Assembly (NCBI RefSeq): GCF_017894365.1
Contig: NZ_CP059467.1
Coordinates: forward strand, 1,550,001-1,614,000
Source of the DNA: Aromatoleum bremense
GTDB lineage: Bacteria; Pseudomonadota; Gammaproteobacteria; Burkholderiales; Rhodocyclaceae
Direction of reading: 5' to 3'
Length of the DNA stretch: 64,000 nucleotides
Of this stretch, positions 27,153-34,416 are shown piece by piece. Position 1 is the stretch's first letter; the number at the start of each line of letters is the position of its first letter. Under the pieces are notes generated by a model that did no database searches, was not told where the DNA came from, and was given only the letters and a program-made list of their open reading frames with translations. The position numbers were made by a program, and so were the translations under genes.

Positions 27153-28397
27153 ATGCAACGACTCCAAGCCTTCAAATACGAACTGATGCCGACTGGCGGC
27201 CAGCGGCGCGACATGCGCCGCTTTGCCGGCTCATGCCGGTTCGTCTTCAATAAGGCATTGGCGTTGCAGAAGGAGCGCCACGAGCAAGGCGAGAAGAAGC
27301 TCGGCTACGTCGGGCTGTGCAAGCTGCTCACCGAGTGGCGCAACGGCATGGAAACCCCGTGGCTCAAGGACGCGCCGACGCACCCATTGCAGCAGGCGCT
27401 CAAGGACTTGGAGCGGGCCTATGCCAATTTCTTCGCCAGGCGGGCCGACTTTCCCCGCTTCAAGAAGAAGGGCCAGCGCGACAGCTTCCGCTATCCCGAC
27501 CCGAAGCAGATCAAGCTCGATCAGGCCGATAGCCGCATCTTCCTGCCCAAACTCGGCTGGCTACGCTACCGCAACAGCCGGGATGTGCAGGGCACGGTGA
27601 AGAACGTCACCGTCAGTTCGTCAGGCGGCAAGTGGTATGTGTCGATCCAGACGGAGCGCGAAGTCGAGCAGCCGATCCCGCAAGGGGGTGCGGTCGGCAT
27701 CGACATGGGGATCGTGCGCTTCGCAACCCTCTCGGACGGCACGTTTTACGCGCCGCTCAACAGTTTCAAGCGGCATGAAGACCGGCTGCGCCGCGCCCAG
27801 CAGGCGATGAGCCGCAAAACCAAATTCAGCAGCAACTGGAGACGCGCGAAAGCCAGAGTCCAGCGCATCCATTCCCGCATCGGCAACGCTCGCCGCGACT
27901 TCCTGCACAAGACCACGACCACGATCAGCCAAAACCACGCGATGGTGTGCATCGAGGACTTGCAGGTGCGCAACATGTCTAGATCGGCGGCAGGCACGGC
28001 AGAGGCGCCGGGAAGAAACGTTCGGGCCAAATCCGGCCTGAACAAAGCCATCCTCGATCAGGGCTGGTTCGAGTTTCGCCGCCAACTGGACTACAAGCTG
28101 GCGTGGAGCGGCAGGTATCTCATCGCCGTGCCGCCGCACAACACGAGCCGTACCTGCCCATGTTGCGGCTACGGGTCAAAGGACAACCGCCGCACGCAGG
28201 TGCAGTTTTTGTGCGTCGAGTGCGGGTTCGAGGAAAACGCCGATCTGGTCGGCGCGATCAACATTCTCAGGGCGGGACACGCCCGTTGCGCCTGTGAAGT
28301 GAGCGATGCTGTCAGGTCGCCAGCAGCAGGAACCCACCGAAGCGACTCATCCGAGCACGATGCCGGGGTGAGCACCGTAGGAATCCCCCGACTTTAG
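27153..28397 (+). CDS. tnpB: TnpB RNA-guided nuclease (IS605 OrfB)
   Basis: A 414-residue TnpB. The N-terminal helical region (MQRLQAFKYELMPTGGQRRD, FAGSCRFVFNKALALQKERH) precedes a RuvC-like core with all three acidic residues: Asp in GIDMGIVRFATLSDG, Glu in MVCIEDLQVRNMSR and Asp in ENADLVGAINILR. The zinc ribbon between them has CPCCG and CVECG. In this family the enzyme uses an RNA derived from the element's right end to cut DNA next to a TAM. The start MQRLQAFKYEL at 27153 matches the family opening; upstream codons overlap tnpA. The stop codon lies in the loop of the terminal hairpin. It looks intact, unlike its tnpA partner. Confidence 0.88.
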   Translation: MQRLQAFKYELMPTGGQRRDMRRFAGSCRFVFNKALALQKERHEQGEKKLGYVGLCKLLTEWRNGMETPWLKDAPTHPLQQALKDLERAYANFFARRADFPRFKKKGQRDSFRYPDPKQIKLDQADSRIFLPKLGWLRYRNSRDVQGTVKNVTVSSSGGKWYVSIQTEREVEQPIPQGGAVGIDMGIVRFATLSDGTFYAPLNSFKRHEDRLRRAQQAMSRKTKFSSNWRRAKARVQRIHSRIGNARRDFLHKTTTTISQNHAMVCIEDLQVRNMSRSAAGTAEAPGRNVRAKSGLNKAILDQGWFEFRRQLDYKLAWSGRYLIAVPPHNTSRTCPCCGYGSKDNRRTQVQFLCVECGFEENADLVGAINILRAGHARCACEVSDAVRSPAAGTHRSDSSEHDAGVSTVGIPRL

Positions 28398-28430
28398 GCG
28401 GGGGAGGATGTCAATTGACCAGCATTTATC
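28280..28430 (+). ncRNA. putative omega-RNA (reRNA) of TnpB with 16-nt guide
   Basis: By analogy with ISDra2, the 3' end of tnpB plus the right-end hairpin (28384-28410) forms the guide-RNA scaffold, ending in TCAA at 28414. The first bases of flanking DNA (28415-28430, TTGACCAGCATTTATC) would then be the guide. The 5' limit is approximate. This is inference from position and motif; no expression data. Confidence 0.45.
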
Positions 28431-28478
28431 GGGGTCGCCGTACAAAGTACAGCGGCCGTGCACCGCAACTGCCGCCCG

Positions 28479-28799
28479 TCAGTCCTCGAACAGCTCAGAA
28501 TGCGTACCCGCACGCACGAAGATGATGACATCGCCATTCAGCCGGTAGATCAGCAGAAAGTCGCCGCCGATGTGACATTCCCGGTGATCAGCCCAGTTCC
28601 CCTTCAGCGGATGATCGAGCCACTCGGGGCCCAGAGGCGAATCATTGGCGATGAGCAGCAGCATCGCCTCCTTCAGACGCTTGAGGTCGTAACGGCCCGA
28701 GCGGGAAAGGCGGTCCCAGTCCTTGAGGAAGGTCTTCGTGTAGTCGCACGCCCTGGGCGGCGTGGCCCGCTTACTGCCGGCGGGCCTTTTCGAGGTCAT
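28479..28799 (-). CDS. YafQ-family toxin (type II TA mRNA interferase)
   Basis: A 106-residue RelE/StbE-type toxin. The YafQ-like active-site residues are visible: His in WLDHPLKGNW, His in DHRECHIGGDFLLIYRL together with the Asp, and His in VRAGTHSELF with the Phe. Such toxins cut mRNA on the ribosome. The gene overlaps the end of the antitoxin gene by 29 bases. An N-terminal extension (MTSKRPAGSKRATPPRACDY) is longer than in E. coli YafQ, so a start slightly downstream is possible. It sits between the insertion element and the integron remnant. Confidence 0.85.
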   Translation of the reverse strand: MTSKRPAGSKRATPPRACDYTKTFLKDWDRLSRSGRYDLKRLKEAMLLLIANDSPLGPEWLDHPLKGNWADHRECHIGGDFLLIYRLNGDVIIFVRAGTHSELFED

Positions 28800-29049
28800 C
28801 GATCAGGGCATCAGCAGAGTCAAAACGCGCAGCGCGGGCCGTCATCATCGCGCGGGCTTCTTCCATCGCCTCACGGGTCTTTGCGTTCGGAACCTTGAGT
28901 TCCAACGGGAAAGCCTGATCGTTGACCACGCGCTTGAGCAGGATACGCACCGCATCCGACACGGACAGTCCCATGGCTGCCAGAGCCTCGCTGGCTTGCG
29001 TCTTGATTTCGTTGTCCACCCGGACATGCAGCATCGTGGAATGGGCCAT
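28771..29049 (-). CDS. RelB/DinJ-family antitoxin
   Basis: A 92-residue antitoxin with a ribbon-helix-helix front: STMLHVRVDNEIKTQASEAL followed by AAMGLSVSDAVRILLKRVV. The C-terminal arm (KTREAMEEARAMM and DALIDDLEKARRQ) would wrap the toxin. The start MAHSTMLHVR at 29049 has GGAGG eight bases upstream and was preferred over 29070. It precedes and overlaps the YafQ-like toxin. A perfect palindrome at 29076-29097, just upstream, is the probable autoregulatory operator. Confidence 0.85.
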   Translation of the reverse strand: MAHSTMLHVRVDNEIKTQASEALAAMGLSVSDAVRILLKRVVNDQAFPLELKVPNAKTREAMEEARAMMTARAARFDSADALIDDLEKARRQ

Positions 29050-29075
29050 AGCCGGATCCTCCCTTTCCACGCATT

Positions 29076-29097
29076 CTGTATCTCTGATGCGATACAG
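29076..29097. promoter_or_regulatory. operator palindrome of the DinJ/YafQ-like pair
   Basis: CTGTATC at 29076-29082 and GATACAG at 29091-29097 are perfect inverted repeats separated by eight bases. They lie 27 bases upstream of the antitoxin ATG. RHH antitoxins of this family bind such palindromes to repress their own operon; binding here is inferred. Confidence 0.55.
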
Positions 29098-29116
29098 TCA
29101 AGTGACCAGGCAGGTC

Positions 29117-29150
29117 GTGGCCGTTATGCACAGCTGTTCATAACGGCCAC
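29117..29150. repeat. 34-bp near-perfect palindrome
   Basis: GTGGCCGTTATG at 29117-29128 and CATAACGGCCAC at 29139-29150 are exact reverse complements. The ten bases between contain ACAGCTGT, itself palindromic, so only one base pair of the 34 mismatches. GTTATGC and TCATAAC within it resemble attC R boxes. It could be an integron recombination relic or a terminator/operator. It lies just downstream of the integrase remnant. Confidence 0.5.
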
Positions 29151-29220
29151 AAGCAGCCATAGCGAGCGGGTTCCGGAAGCAGCCGTTCGATGATGAATCG
29201 ATGGTTTGGGGTAGGAGATA

Positions 29221-29490
29221 GTGGATGCGTCGCGGTCCGTTCAGGGACCCCGACTTTTCGCTAGATGGGCAGCAGCGCGTCAAGCAGTGATCGCACTCCA
29301 CCTTGCATACATTCACCAGCCAGGACAGAAAAGCCTCTACTTCGGCACAGCCCAACGTAACCGGATGCCGCAAATCGTGGAACTGAATGTAGGTGCGGAC
29401 CCAGTGAGCATACGCCTGTTCGGTTCGTAAGTTATAATGCAAATAGCGTATGCGCTCACTCAATTTGTCGAGTACCCTGACCGAGCGCAA
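29221..29490 (-). pseudogene. integron-type tyrosine integrase (IntI-like), N-terminal remnant
   Basis: The minus-strand frame opens with [38 protein letters not shown] and [12 protein letters not shown]. These are the conserved N-terminal SAM-like region of integron integrases ('RTEQAYxxWxRxFIxFHGxRHP'). Beyond this the match decays: a short segment [11 protein letters not shown] may correspond to the stretch leading into the catalytic domain, and then homology ends. All catalytic R-H-R-Y residues are absent. The only start is a TTG at 29490. It reads away from the two-gene unit at 29529-30484, the arrangement expected of intI and a cassette array. Confidence 0.65.
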
Positions 29491-29528
29491 TGGTGCAAAA
29501 AGGGCAGTGTCGGTTTTCAGGATCTGTT

Positions 29529-29759
29529 ATGACTGCTATTTCTTACGGTCTATGCGTATCGCGTGCTGACGGCAAGCAGGTTTCACTACTGATGCGCCTG
29601 CTGCACGATTTCATTAACTACCGCAGCCAGTGCGGCATTAAAGACAGCCGCGAAGGTTGCCTCACCCTCACCGAGTCGAAAGCCTCAATCCACTGGGTGA
29701 AAGACGGCGATGGCGAGCTGCTGGCTGAGCAGCGGTGGGCGGCAGGGGAGCTCAAATGA
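29529..29759 (+). CDS. hypothetical protein, cassette-like gene 1
   Basis: A 76-residue hydrophilic protein starting MTAISYGLCVSRADGKQVSL, with an HDFINYRSQCGIKDSREGC middle and ending in an acidic/basic mix (HWVKDGDGELLAEQRW). No family recognised. Its TGA overlaps the next gene's ATG (ATGA), so the two are coupled. The surrounding DNA is less GC-rich than the chromosome, suggesting acquisition. It reads rightward from the integrase remnant, as a cassette gene would. Confidence 0.55.
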   Translation: MTAISYGLCVSRADGKQVSLLMRLLHDFINYRSQCGIKDSREGCLTLTESKASIHWVKDGDGELLAEQRWAAGELK

Positions 29760-30484
29760 ATAATGACTTTGACGGCTTCCTGGACGGCTCTTTCGATGCC
29801 GCTTTAGATGCCATGGACCTGCCGTGGCTGCCGTGGGTAGGTAGCCGGTACCGTGAGGCCGAAGGCAAAACGATCATCCTTGGGGAGAGCATATACGTTT
29901 ATGGTTCCGGAGATGAAACGGTCCTCCATAGAATTCTCAAGAAAGACAGCCTGCGGCAGAGGCAGATGACGCATGGCATTCTGGCGAAGTTCAAGAGTCG
30001 CTACCTCCGCAACTTTGAGCGCGCCGTGTTCCTGAAGAGGCGACCGGTTGCGGCGGAAAGGGCGCTCCTCTGGTCTCAGGTGATCTATCACAACCTCGTG
30101 CCGCGGCTTCTACCATCGAGGAAGGACCGCCCCACGTACGATGACTACACAAAGGGGTGGCGCGTTTTCTTGGAGCTTGCAGAGGTAGTTCAGGCGCAAC
30201 GGTGCATCGTGTACGGACTCGAGTCTTTAAAGGTCAAGGCTCTGCTGGATCTGCTCTCCCGCGATGTAATTACAGAGCGAAGAAGGCTTCCTGCCGTCGG
30301 CCGCAATCGCCCTTTGGCTTTATCTTTCCTGCTCAATGGCCGTGAGATGAACCTTCTGTTCATGCGCCACCCGAGCGCTTTTTTCCGTTGGAGCAAGTGG
30401 GGCACAGTCCTGCGGGAGACGGGAATGATACCGATCGCGTTAGGAAGGAACGCAGGTGTTGTTACCCATCCTGCTTCCGTCTGA
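29756..30484 (+). CDS. hypothetical protein with possible UDG-fold motif, cassette-like gene 2
   Basis: A 242-residue protein. The N-terminal segment LPWLPWVGSRYREAEGKTII followed by LGESIYVYGSG resembles a group of uncharacterised proteins with 'GxxY...ILGES' at the first strand of a uracil-DNA-glycosylase-like fold. This is a weak, motif-level inference. Later segments (HNLVPRLLPSRKDRPTYDDY, AQRCIVYGLESLKVKALLDL, LLFMRHPSAFFRWSKWG) fit an alpha/beta enzyme in which a C-terminal His-containing loop (RHPSAF) could be catalytic. No signal or membrane segment. Coupled to the small gene upstream. Low-GC context indicates horizontal origin. Confidence 0.6.
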   Translation: MNNDFDGFLDGSFDAALDAMDLPWLPWVGSRYREAEGKTIILGESIYVYGSGDETVLHRILKKDSLRQRQMTHGILAKFKSRYLRNFERAVFLKRRPVAAERALLWSQVIYHNLVPRLLPSRKDRPTYDDYTKGWRVFLELAEVVQAQRCIVYGLESLKVKALLDLLSRDVITERRRLPAVGRNRPLALSFLLNGREMNLLFMRHPSAFFRWSKWGTVLRETGMIPIALGRNAGVVTHPASV

Positions 30485-30791
30485 GCGAGAAATAGGAAGC
30501 CATCTTCTTGCTTATAAAGGATAAAAAGTTAACAAGCCGCTGGAGCCGGCGCCGCTGACCTCCGTCGTGGCGCGTCCGCTTTGCTTCAATATGTAGGGCA
30601 GCTTTGGGTCGTTCTGACACGTTCGGGCAGGCCCCTCCAGCGATCATCACCTTTGCAGAGTCTGATCGCATCGAATGCAAGTGACTGACCAGTAGCAATG
30701 CAAAACGGTGATCACGTGTCGCGCAATTTCGCGGCATGACGATACTGTTCCGTTACACTCGCGCGTCGCCCACCACTACAAGCCTCGGGTA
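30485..30791. other. intergenic, low-GC start, possible degenerate attC
   Basis: No convincing gene. TTAACAAG at 30529-30536 and GTAGGGC at 30592-30598, about 65 bases apart, vaguely recall attC R'' and R' boxes after a cassette gene, but stem pairing between them is poor. TACACT at 30754-30759 may be the -10 of the antiporter gene that starts at 30792. The end of the acquired segment probably lies in this spacer. Confidence 0.3.
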
Positions 30792-32531
30792 ATGGACGCC
30801 CACGCCGCTCCCGCATTCCTGCGCGAAATCATCCTGTTCCTCGCCCTCGCCGGAGTGCTGATCCCGCTGCTGCAGCGCAGCCGCATCAACCCGGTGCTCG
30901 GCTTCCTCGCCGTCGGCATGGTCGTCGGGCCGTTCGGCCTCGGGCGATTTACCGAGGCGACGCCGTGGCTCGGGTACCTGACGTTCGGGCGCACCGAGGA
31001 TGTCGAGGTCTTCGCCGAGTTCGGCGTGATCTTCCTGATGTTCATGATCGGGCTCGAGATGTCGGTCGACCGGCTGTGGGCGATGCGGCGCCTCGTGTTC
31101 GGGCTCGGCAGCCTGCAGGTCGGCATCACCGCGCTCATCATCGGCGCGACCGCGTACGCGTTCGGCAACGGCCTGGAAGCATCGGTCGTGCTCGGCGGCG
31201 TGCTCGGCTTCTCGTCGACCGCGGTCGTCATGCAGCTGCTGTCGCAGCGACGCGAACTGGGCACGCCGCTCGGCCAGGCGACGTTCTCGGTGCTGCTGCT
31301 GCAGGACCTGGCGGTCGTGCCGCTGCTGGTGCTGGTGACGATCCTCGCGCAGGACGCGGGCGGCAACTTCGCCGGGCTGATCGGCATCGCCGCGGCGAAA
31401 GGGGCCGCGACGATCGCGCTGATCTATCTCGTCGGCCGGCGCGTCGTGCGCCCGGTGTTCCACCAGATCGCCGCGAACCGCCAGGCCGAATCGTTCATGG
31501 CGCTGACGCTGCTGACGACGCTCGGCGTCGCGCTGCTGACCCGCGCGGCCGGGCTGTCGATGGAACTCGGCGCGCTGCTCGCCGGCCTCCTGATCGCCGA
31601 GACCGAGTTCCGCCACGAAGTCGAAGTCACGATCGAGCCGTTCAAGGGCCTGCTGATGGGGGTTTTCTTCATGTCGGTCGGCATGGGCATCGACGTCACG
31701 GCGATTCTCGCCGAACCGCTGCTACTACCGCTCTCGGTCGTTGGCCTGATGGCGCTGAAGGCCCTGATCGTGTTCGCCCTGTTCAGGATCTTCGGCCTGA
31801 CGTGGGGACGGGCGGCCGAAGGCGGCATCATGCTGTGCCAGGGTGGCGAGTTCGCGTTCATCGTCATCGGCATGGCCTTGGGGCTGGGGATCGTCGCGCA
31901 CCCGATCGGCCATTTCATGCTGCTGGTCGTCAGCCTGTCGATGCTCGTCACCCCGCCGCTGTCGCTGCTCGGACACAAACTTGGCGACGCGATCGATGCA
32001 CGGCTCGGCAGGAGCTCGACGATCGCCGAGGAGAACCTCGTCGAACTCAGCGGCCATGTCGTCATCGCCGGCTACGGCCGGGTCGGACAGATGATCGGCG
32101 AACTGCTCGACGAACAGGGCATCCCGCACGTCGCGATCGAAACCGATGCCAGGCTCGTCGCCCGCCAGCGCGCGAAAGGCGCGCCGGTGTATTTCGGCGA
32201 CGCGAGCCGGCCCGAGCTGCTGCGCAAGTTCCACCTCGAGCGCGCCGTCGCGGTGGTGCTGACGATGGACCACACGGCGGCGGCCGTGCACGCGGTCAAG
32301 GGCATACGGACGACGTCGCCGAACATCCGCATCGCCGCGCGTGCCCGCGATGAAGCGCACGCCGCGACCTTGCGCGACGCCGGCGCATCGGTCGTGATCC
32401 CGGAGACGCTCGAATCCGGGCTGCAGCTCGCCGGCTCGGTGTTCGAGACGCTCGGCGTGCCGGGCGACGTCGCGACGCGCCTGCTCGACCAGGAGCGCAA
32501 GCGGCGCATCGAATCGTTTCTTTCGGCCTGA
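30792..32531 (+). CDS. KefB/RosB-type K+/H+ antiporter (CPA2 family with RCK domain)
   Basis: A 579-residue CPA2 transporter. Twelve or so membrane helices span residues about 10-400 (GVLIPLLQRSRINPVLGFLA, MFMIGLEMSVDRLWAMRR, VLGFSSTAVVMQLLSQRREL, LLLQDLAVVPLLVLVTILAQ). They are followed by a cytosolic TrkA-N/RCK Rossmann domain (VVIAGYGRVGQMIGELLDEQ, IETDARLVARQRAKGAPVYF, GDASRPELL). It exchanges potassium for protons, typically gated by NADH or glutathione adducts. The ATG at 30792 is the first that gives a sensible N-terminus. It is the first housekeeping gene after the acquired zone. Confidence 0.87.
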   Translation: MDAHAAPAFLREIILFLALAGVLIPLLQRSRINPVLGFLAVGMVVGPFGLGRFTEATPWLGYLTFGRTEDVEVFAEFGVIFLMFMIGLEMSVDRLWAMRRLVFGLGSLQVGITALIIGATAYAFGNGLEASVVLGGVLGFSSTAVVMQLLSQRRELGTPLGQATFSVLLLQDLAVVPLLVLVTILAQDAGGNFAGLIGIAAAKGAATIALIYLVGRRVVRPVFHQIAANRQAESFMALTLLTTLGVALLTRAAGLSMELGALLAGLLIAETEFRHEVEVTIEPFKGLLMGVFFMSVGMGIDVTAILAEPLLLPLSVVGLMALKALIVFALFRIFGLTWGRAAEGGIMLCQGGEFAFIVIGMALGLGIVAHPIGHFMLLVVSLSMLVTPPLSLLGHKLGDAIDARLGRSSTIAEENLVELSGHVVIAGYGRVGQMIGELLDEQGIPHVAIETDARLVARQRAKGAPVYFGDASRPELLRKFHLERAVAVVLTMDHTAAAVHAVKGIRTTSPNIRIAARARDEAHAATLRDAGASVVIPETLESGLQLAGSVFETLGVPGDVATRLLDQERKRRIESFLSA

Positions 32532-32557
32532 AGCCGGCCTCGTCACAGGCCGCCTCG

Positions 32558-33499
32558 TCACATGCCGTAGTCCTCGCCGCCGCCGGCGAGCGCGACGTCG
32601 ATCATGCGGCGCGTCAGGTGCGGCGCGAACAGTTCGATGAACGCATACACGTAGCCGCGCAAGTAGGCATTGCGGCGCAAGCCGACGCGCGTCGTGCTCG
32701 ATTCGAACAGGTGCGTCGCGTCGCTCATGCCGAGTGTCTTGTCGGCCGCGGGATCGAACGCCATCCGCGCGAGGATGCCGATCCCGAGATCCATCGACAC
32801 GTAGGTCTTGATGACGTCCGAGTCGAGCGCGGTGAGCACGACGTTCGGGCGCAGGCCGCGGCCGAGGAAGGCCTTGTTGATCAGGCTGCGCCCGGTGAAG
32901 GCGTCGTCGTAGGTGATGATCGGGTAGCGCGCGATCGCCTCGAGGGTCAGCGGATGCTCCTTGAGGATCGGGTGGCGCGGCGTCGCGACGATGCAGCGGT
33001 TCCACTGGTAGCACGGCAGCATCACCAGTTCGTCGTAATCGGCGATCGCCTCGGTCGCGATCGCGACATCGGCTTCGCCGGACATCACCATGTCGCACAC
33101 CTGGCGCGGGCTGCCCTGGTGCAGCGACAGCTTGACCTGCGGAAAGCGCTGCATGAAATCGCGGATGATGCGCGGCAGCACGTAGCGGGCCTGGGTGTGC
33201 GTCGTCGCAATCGAAAGACTCCCGGCCGACTCGTTGGTAAACTCGTCGCCCACCTGCCGCAGGCTGTCGATGTCGCGCAGCACCCGTTCGGCGAGCGCGA
33301 GAACCTGGCGGCCGGGATCGGTGACCGCGACGAGGCGCTTGCCGTGGCGCACGAACACGTCGACGCCGAGCTCCGTCTCGAACAGCCGGATCTGCTTGGA
33401 TACCCCCGGCTGGGACGTGAACAGCGCCTCGGCAGCTTCCGACACGTTCAACCCGCGCCGGGCGACTTCGTAGATGTAACGCAATTGCTGGAGGTTCAT
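32558..33499 (-). CDS. cysB: CysB-type LysR regulator of sulfur assimilation
   Basis: A 313-residue LysR regulator with the CysB/Cbl signature opening MNLQQLRYIYEVARRGLNVS, then EAAEALFTSQPGVSKQIRLF. The C-terminal effector domain contains SIATTHTQARYVLP and DVIKTYVSMDLGIGILARMA. CysB-type proteins activate cys genes under sulfur limitation with N-acetylserine as inducer. It is transcribed divergently from the TauE permease and cysI operon, 106 bases apart, so it probably controls them from the shared spacer (33500-33605). I cannot fix its binding site. Confidence 0.9.
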   Translation of the reverse strand: MNLQQLRYIYEVARRGLNVSEAAEALFTSQPGVSKQIRLFETELGVDVFVRHGKRLVAVTDPGRQVLALAERVLRDIDSLRQVGDEFTNESAGSLSIATTHTQARYVLPRIIRDFMQRFPQVKLSLHQGSPRQVCDMVMSGEADVAIATEAIADYDELVMLPCYQWNRCIVATPRHPILKEHPLTLEAIARYPIITYDDAFTGRSLINKAFLGRGLRPNVVLTALDSDVIKTYVSMDLGIGILARMAFDPAADKTLGMSDATHLFESSTTRVGLRRNAYLRGYVYAFIELFAPHLTRRMIDVALAGGGEDYGM

Positions 33500-33605
33500 C
33501 CAGGGACCCTTATAACCAATTCTTCTTAGAGTCTAACGTCAACTGGCTTTTTGCATCTAGCGATCCGTTTTACGATGCGCCGCACCATACAAGAAGACGC
33601 ATCTC

Positions 33606-34385
33606 ATGGACTTTGCCTACACCGTTGCCGGATTCGCAGTTGGCGCTATCGTCGGACTCACCGGCGTCGGTGGCGGCTCCCTGATGACGCCCCTGCTGGT
33701 GCTGCTGTTCGGCATCCACCCTTCGGTCGCGGTGGGCACCGACCTGCTGTACGCGGCGATCACGAAGACCGGCGGCACCCTCGCGCACGGGCTGAAGGGC
33801 ACGGTCGACTGGCAGGTCACGCGGCGGCTCGCAAGCGGCAGCCTTCCCGCCGCGGTGCTCACGCTGCTGCTCGTCGGCACGTTCGCGCCCGGCGGTATGG
33901 ATGGCGCCGCGGGTCTGATCAAGGTCGCGCTGGGCGTCGCCCTCGTGCTGACGGCGGTGGCGCTGATCTTTCGCAAGCAGATCCAGGCGTATGCGCTCGC
34001 GCGCTTCGGCGGCACGTCGAACCCGGTACGCACGGCACGACTGACGGTACTGGTCGGCGCGGTGCTCGGCGTGCTGGTGTCGATTTCCTCGGTCGGGGCC
34101 GGGGCGCTCGGCGTGACCGCGCTGTTTTTCCTGTATCCGGCGATGCCGGCGCTGCGCATCGTCGGCTCCGACATCGCCCACGCAGTGCCGCTGACGCTGG
34201 TCGCCGGCCTCGGCCACTGGATGCTCGGCAGCGTGGATTGGTTTCTGCTCGGCAGCCTGATCGTCGGCTCGCTCCCCGGCATCTGGCTCGGCAGCCATAT
34301 TTCGACGAAAGTCCCGGACCGGGTGCTGCGCCCGATCCTGGCAACGATGCTGGTGCTGGTCGGCGCCAAGCTGATCAGCCACTGA
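33606..34385 (+). CDS. TauE/SafE-family sulfite/anion permease
   Basis: A 259-residue inner-membrane protein with about eight helices and the TauE/SafE repeat signature GLTGVGGGSLMTPLLVLLFG, HPSVAVGTDLLYAAITKTGG, then SSVGAGALGVTALFFLYPAM in the second half. Relatives export sulfite or sulfoacetate or import sulfur compounds. Its place between cysB and cysI supports a sulfur anion substrate. It ends 31 bases before cysI and is likely in the same transcript. Confidence 0.85.
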   Translation: MDFAYTVAGFAVGAIVGLTGVGGGSLMTPLLVLLFGIHPSVAVGTDLLYAAITKTGGTLAHGLKGTVDWQVTRRLASGSLPAAVLTLLLVGTFAPGGMDGAAGLIKVALGVALVLTAVALIFRKQIQAYALARFGGTSNPVRTARLTVLVGAVLGVLVSISSVGAGALGVTALFFLYPAMPALRIVGSDIAHAVPLTLVAGLGHWMLGSVDWFLLGSLIVGSLPGIWLGSHISTKVPDRVLRPILATMLVLVGAKLISH

Positions 34386-34416
34386 GCTGCAACAAGTATT
34401 CAACGAGAGAGACGCG

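Larger units (their letters stand above)
26607..28414. mobile_element. IS200/IS605-family insertion sequence (divergent tnpA remnant + tnpB)
   Basis: Left part: a degenerate Y1 transposase (tnpA, minus strand). Right part: a full tnpB (plus strand). The right end carries the family's terminal hairpin (GAATCCCCCG, ACTTTAG, GCGGGGGAGG) finishing in TCAA at 28414. This corresponds to the ISDra2 right end as I remember it. The left boundary is placed after TTGAC at 26602-26606, a plausible TAM/target pentamer, with a hairpin at 26691-26707. Boundaries are inferred, since no target duplication is expected for this family. The element inserted just past the ABC-exporter gene. With tnpA broken it probably cannot move unless helped in trans. 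Confidence 0.7.

Noticed and set aside
29117..29150. Palindrome as a CRISPR repeat
   Set aside because: Single copy, no spacer array, no cas genes in the window.
33500..33605. CysB binding site in the cysB-tauE spacer
   Set aside because: The spacer is AT-richer and a site is expected, but I could not match a reliable CysB consensus by eye.
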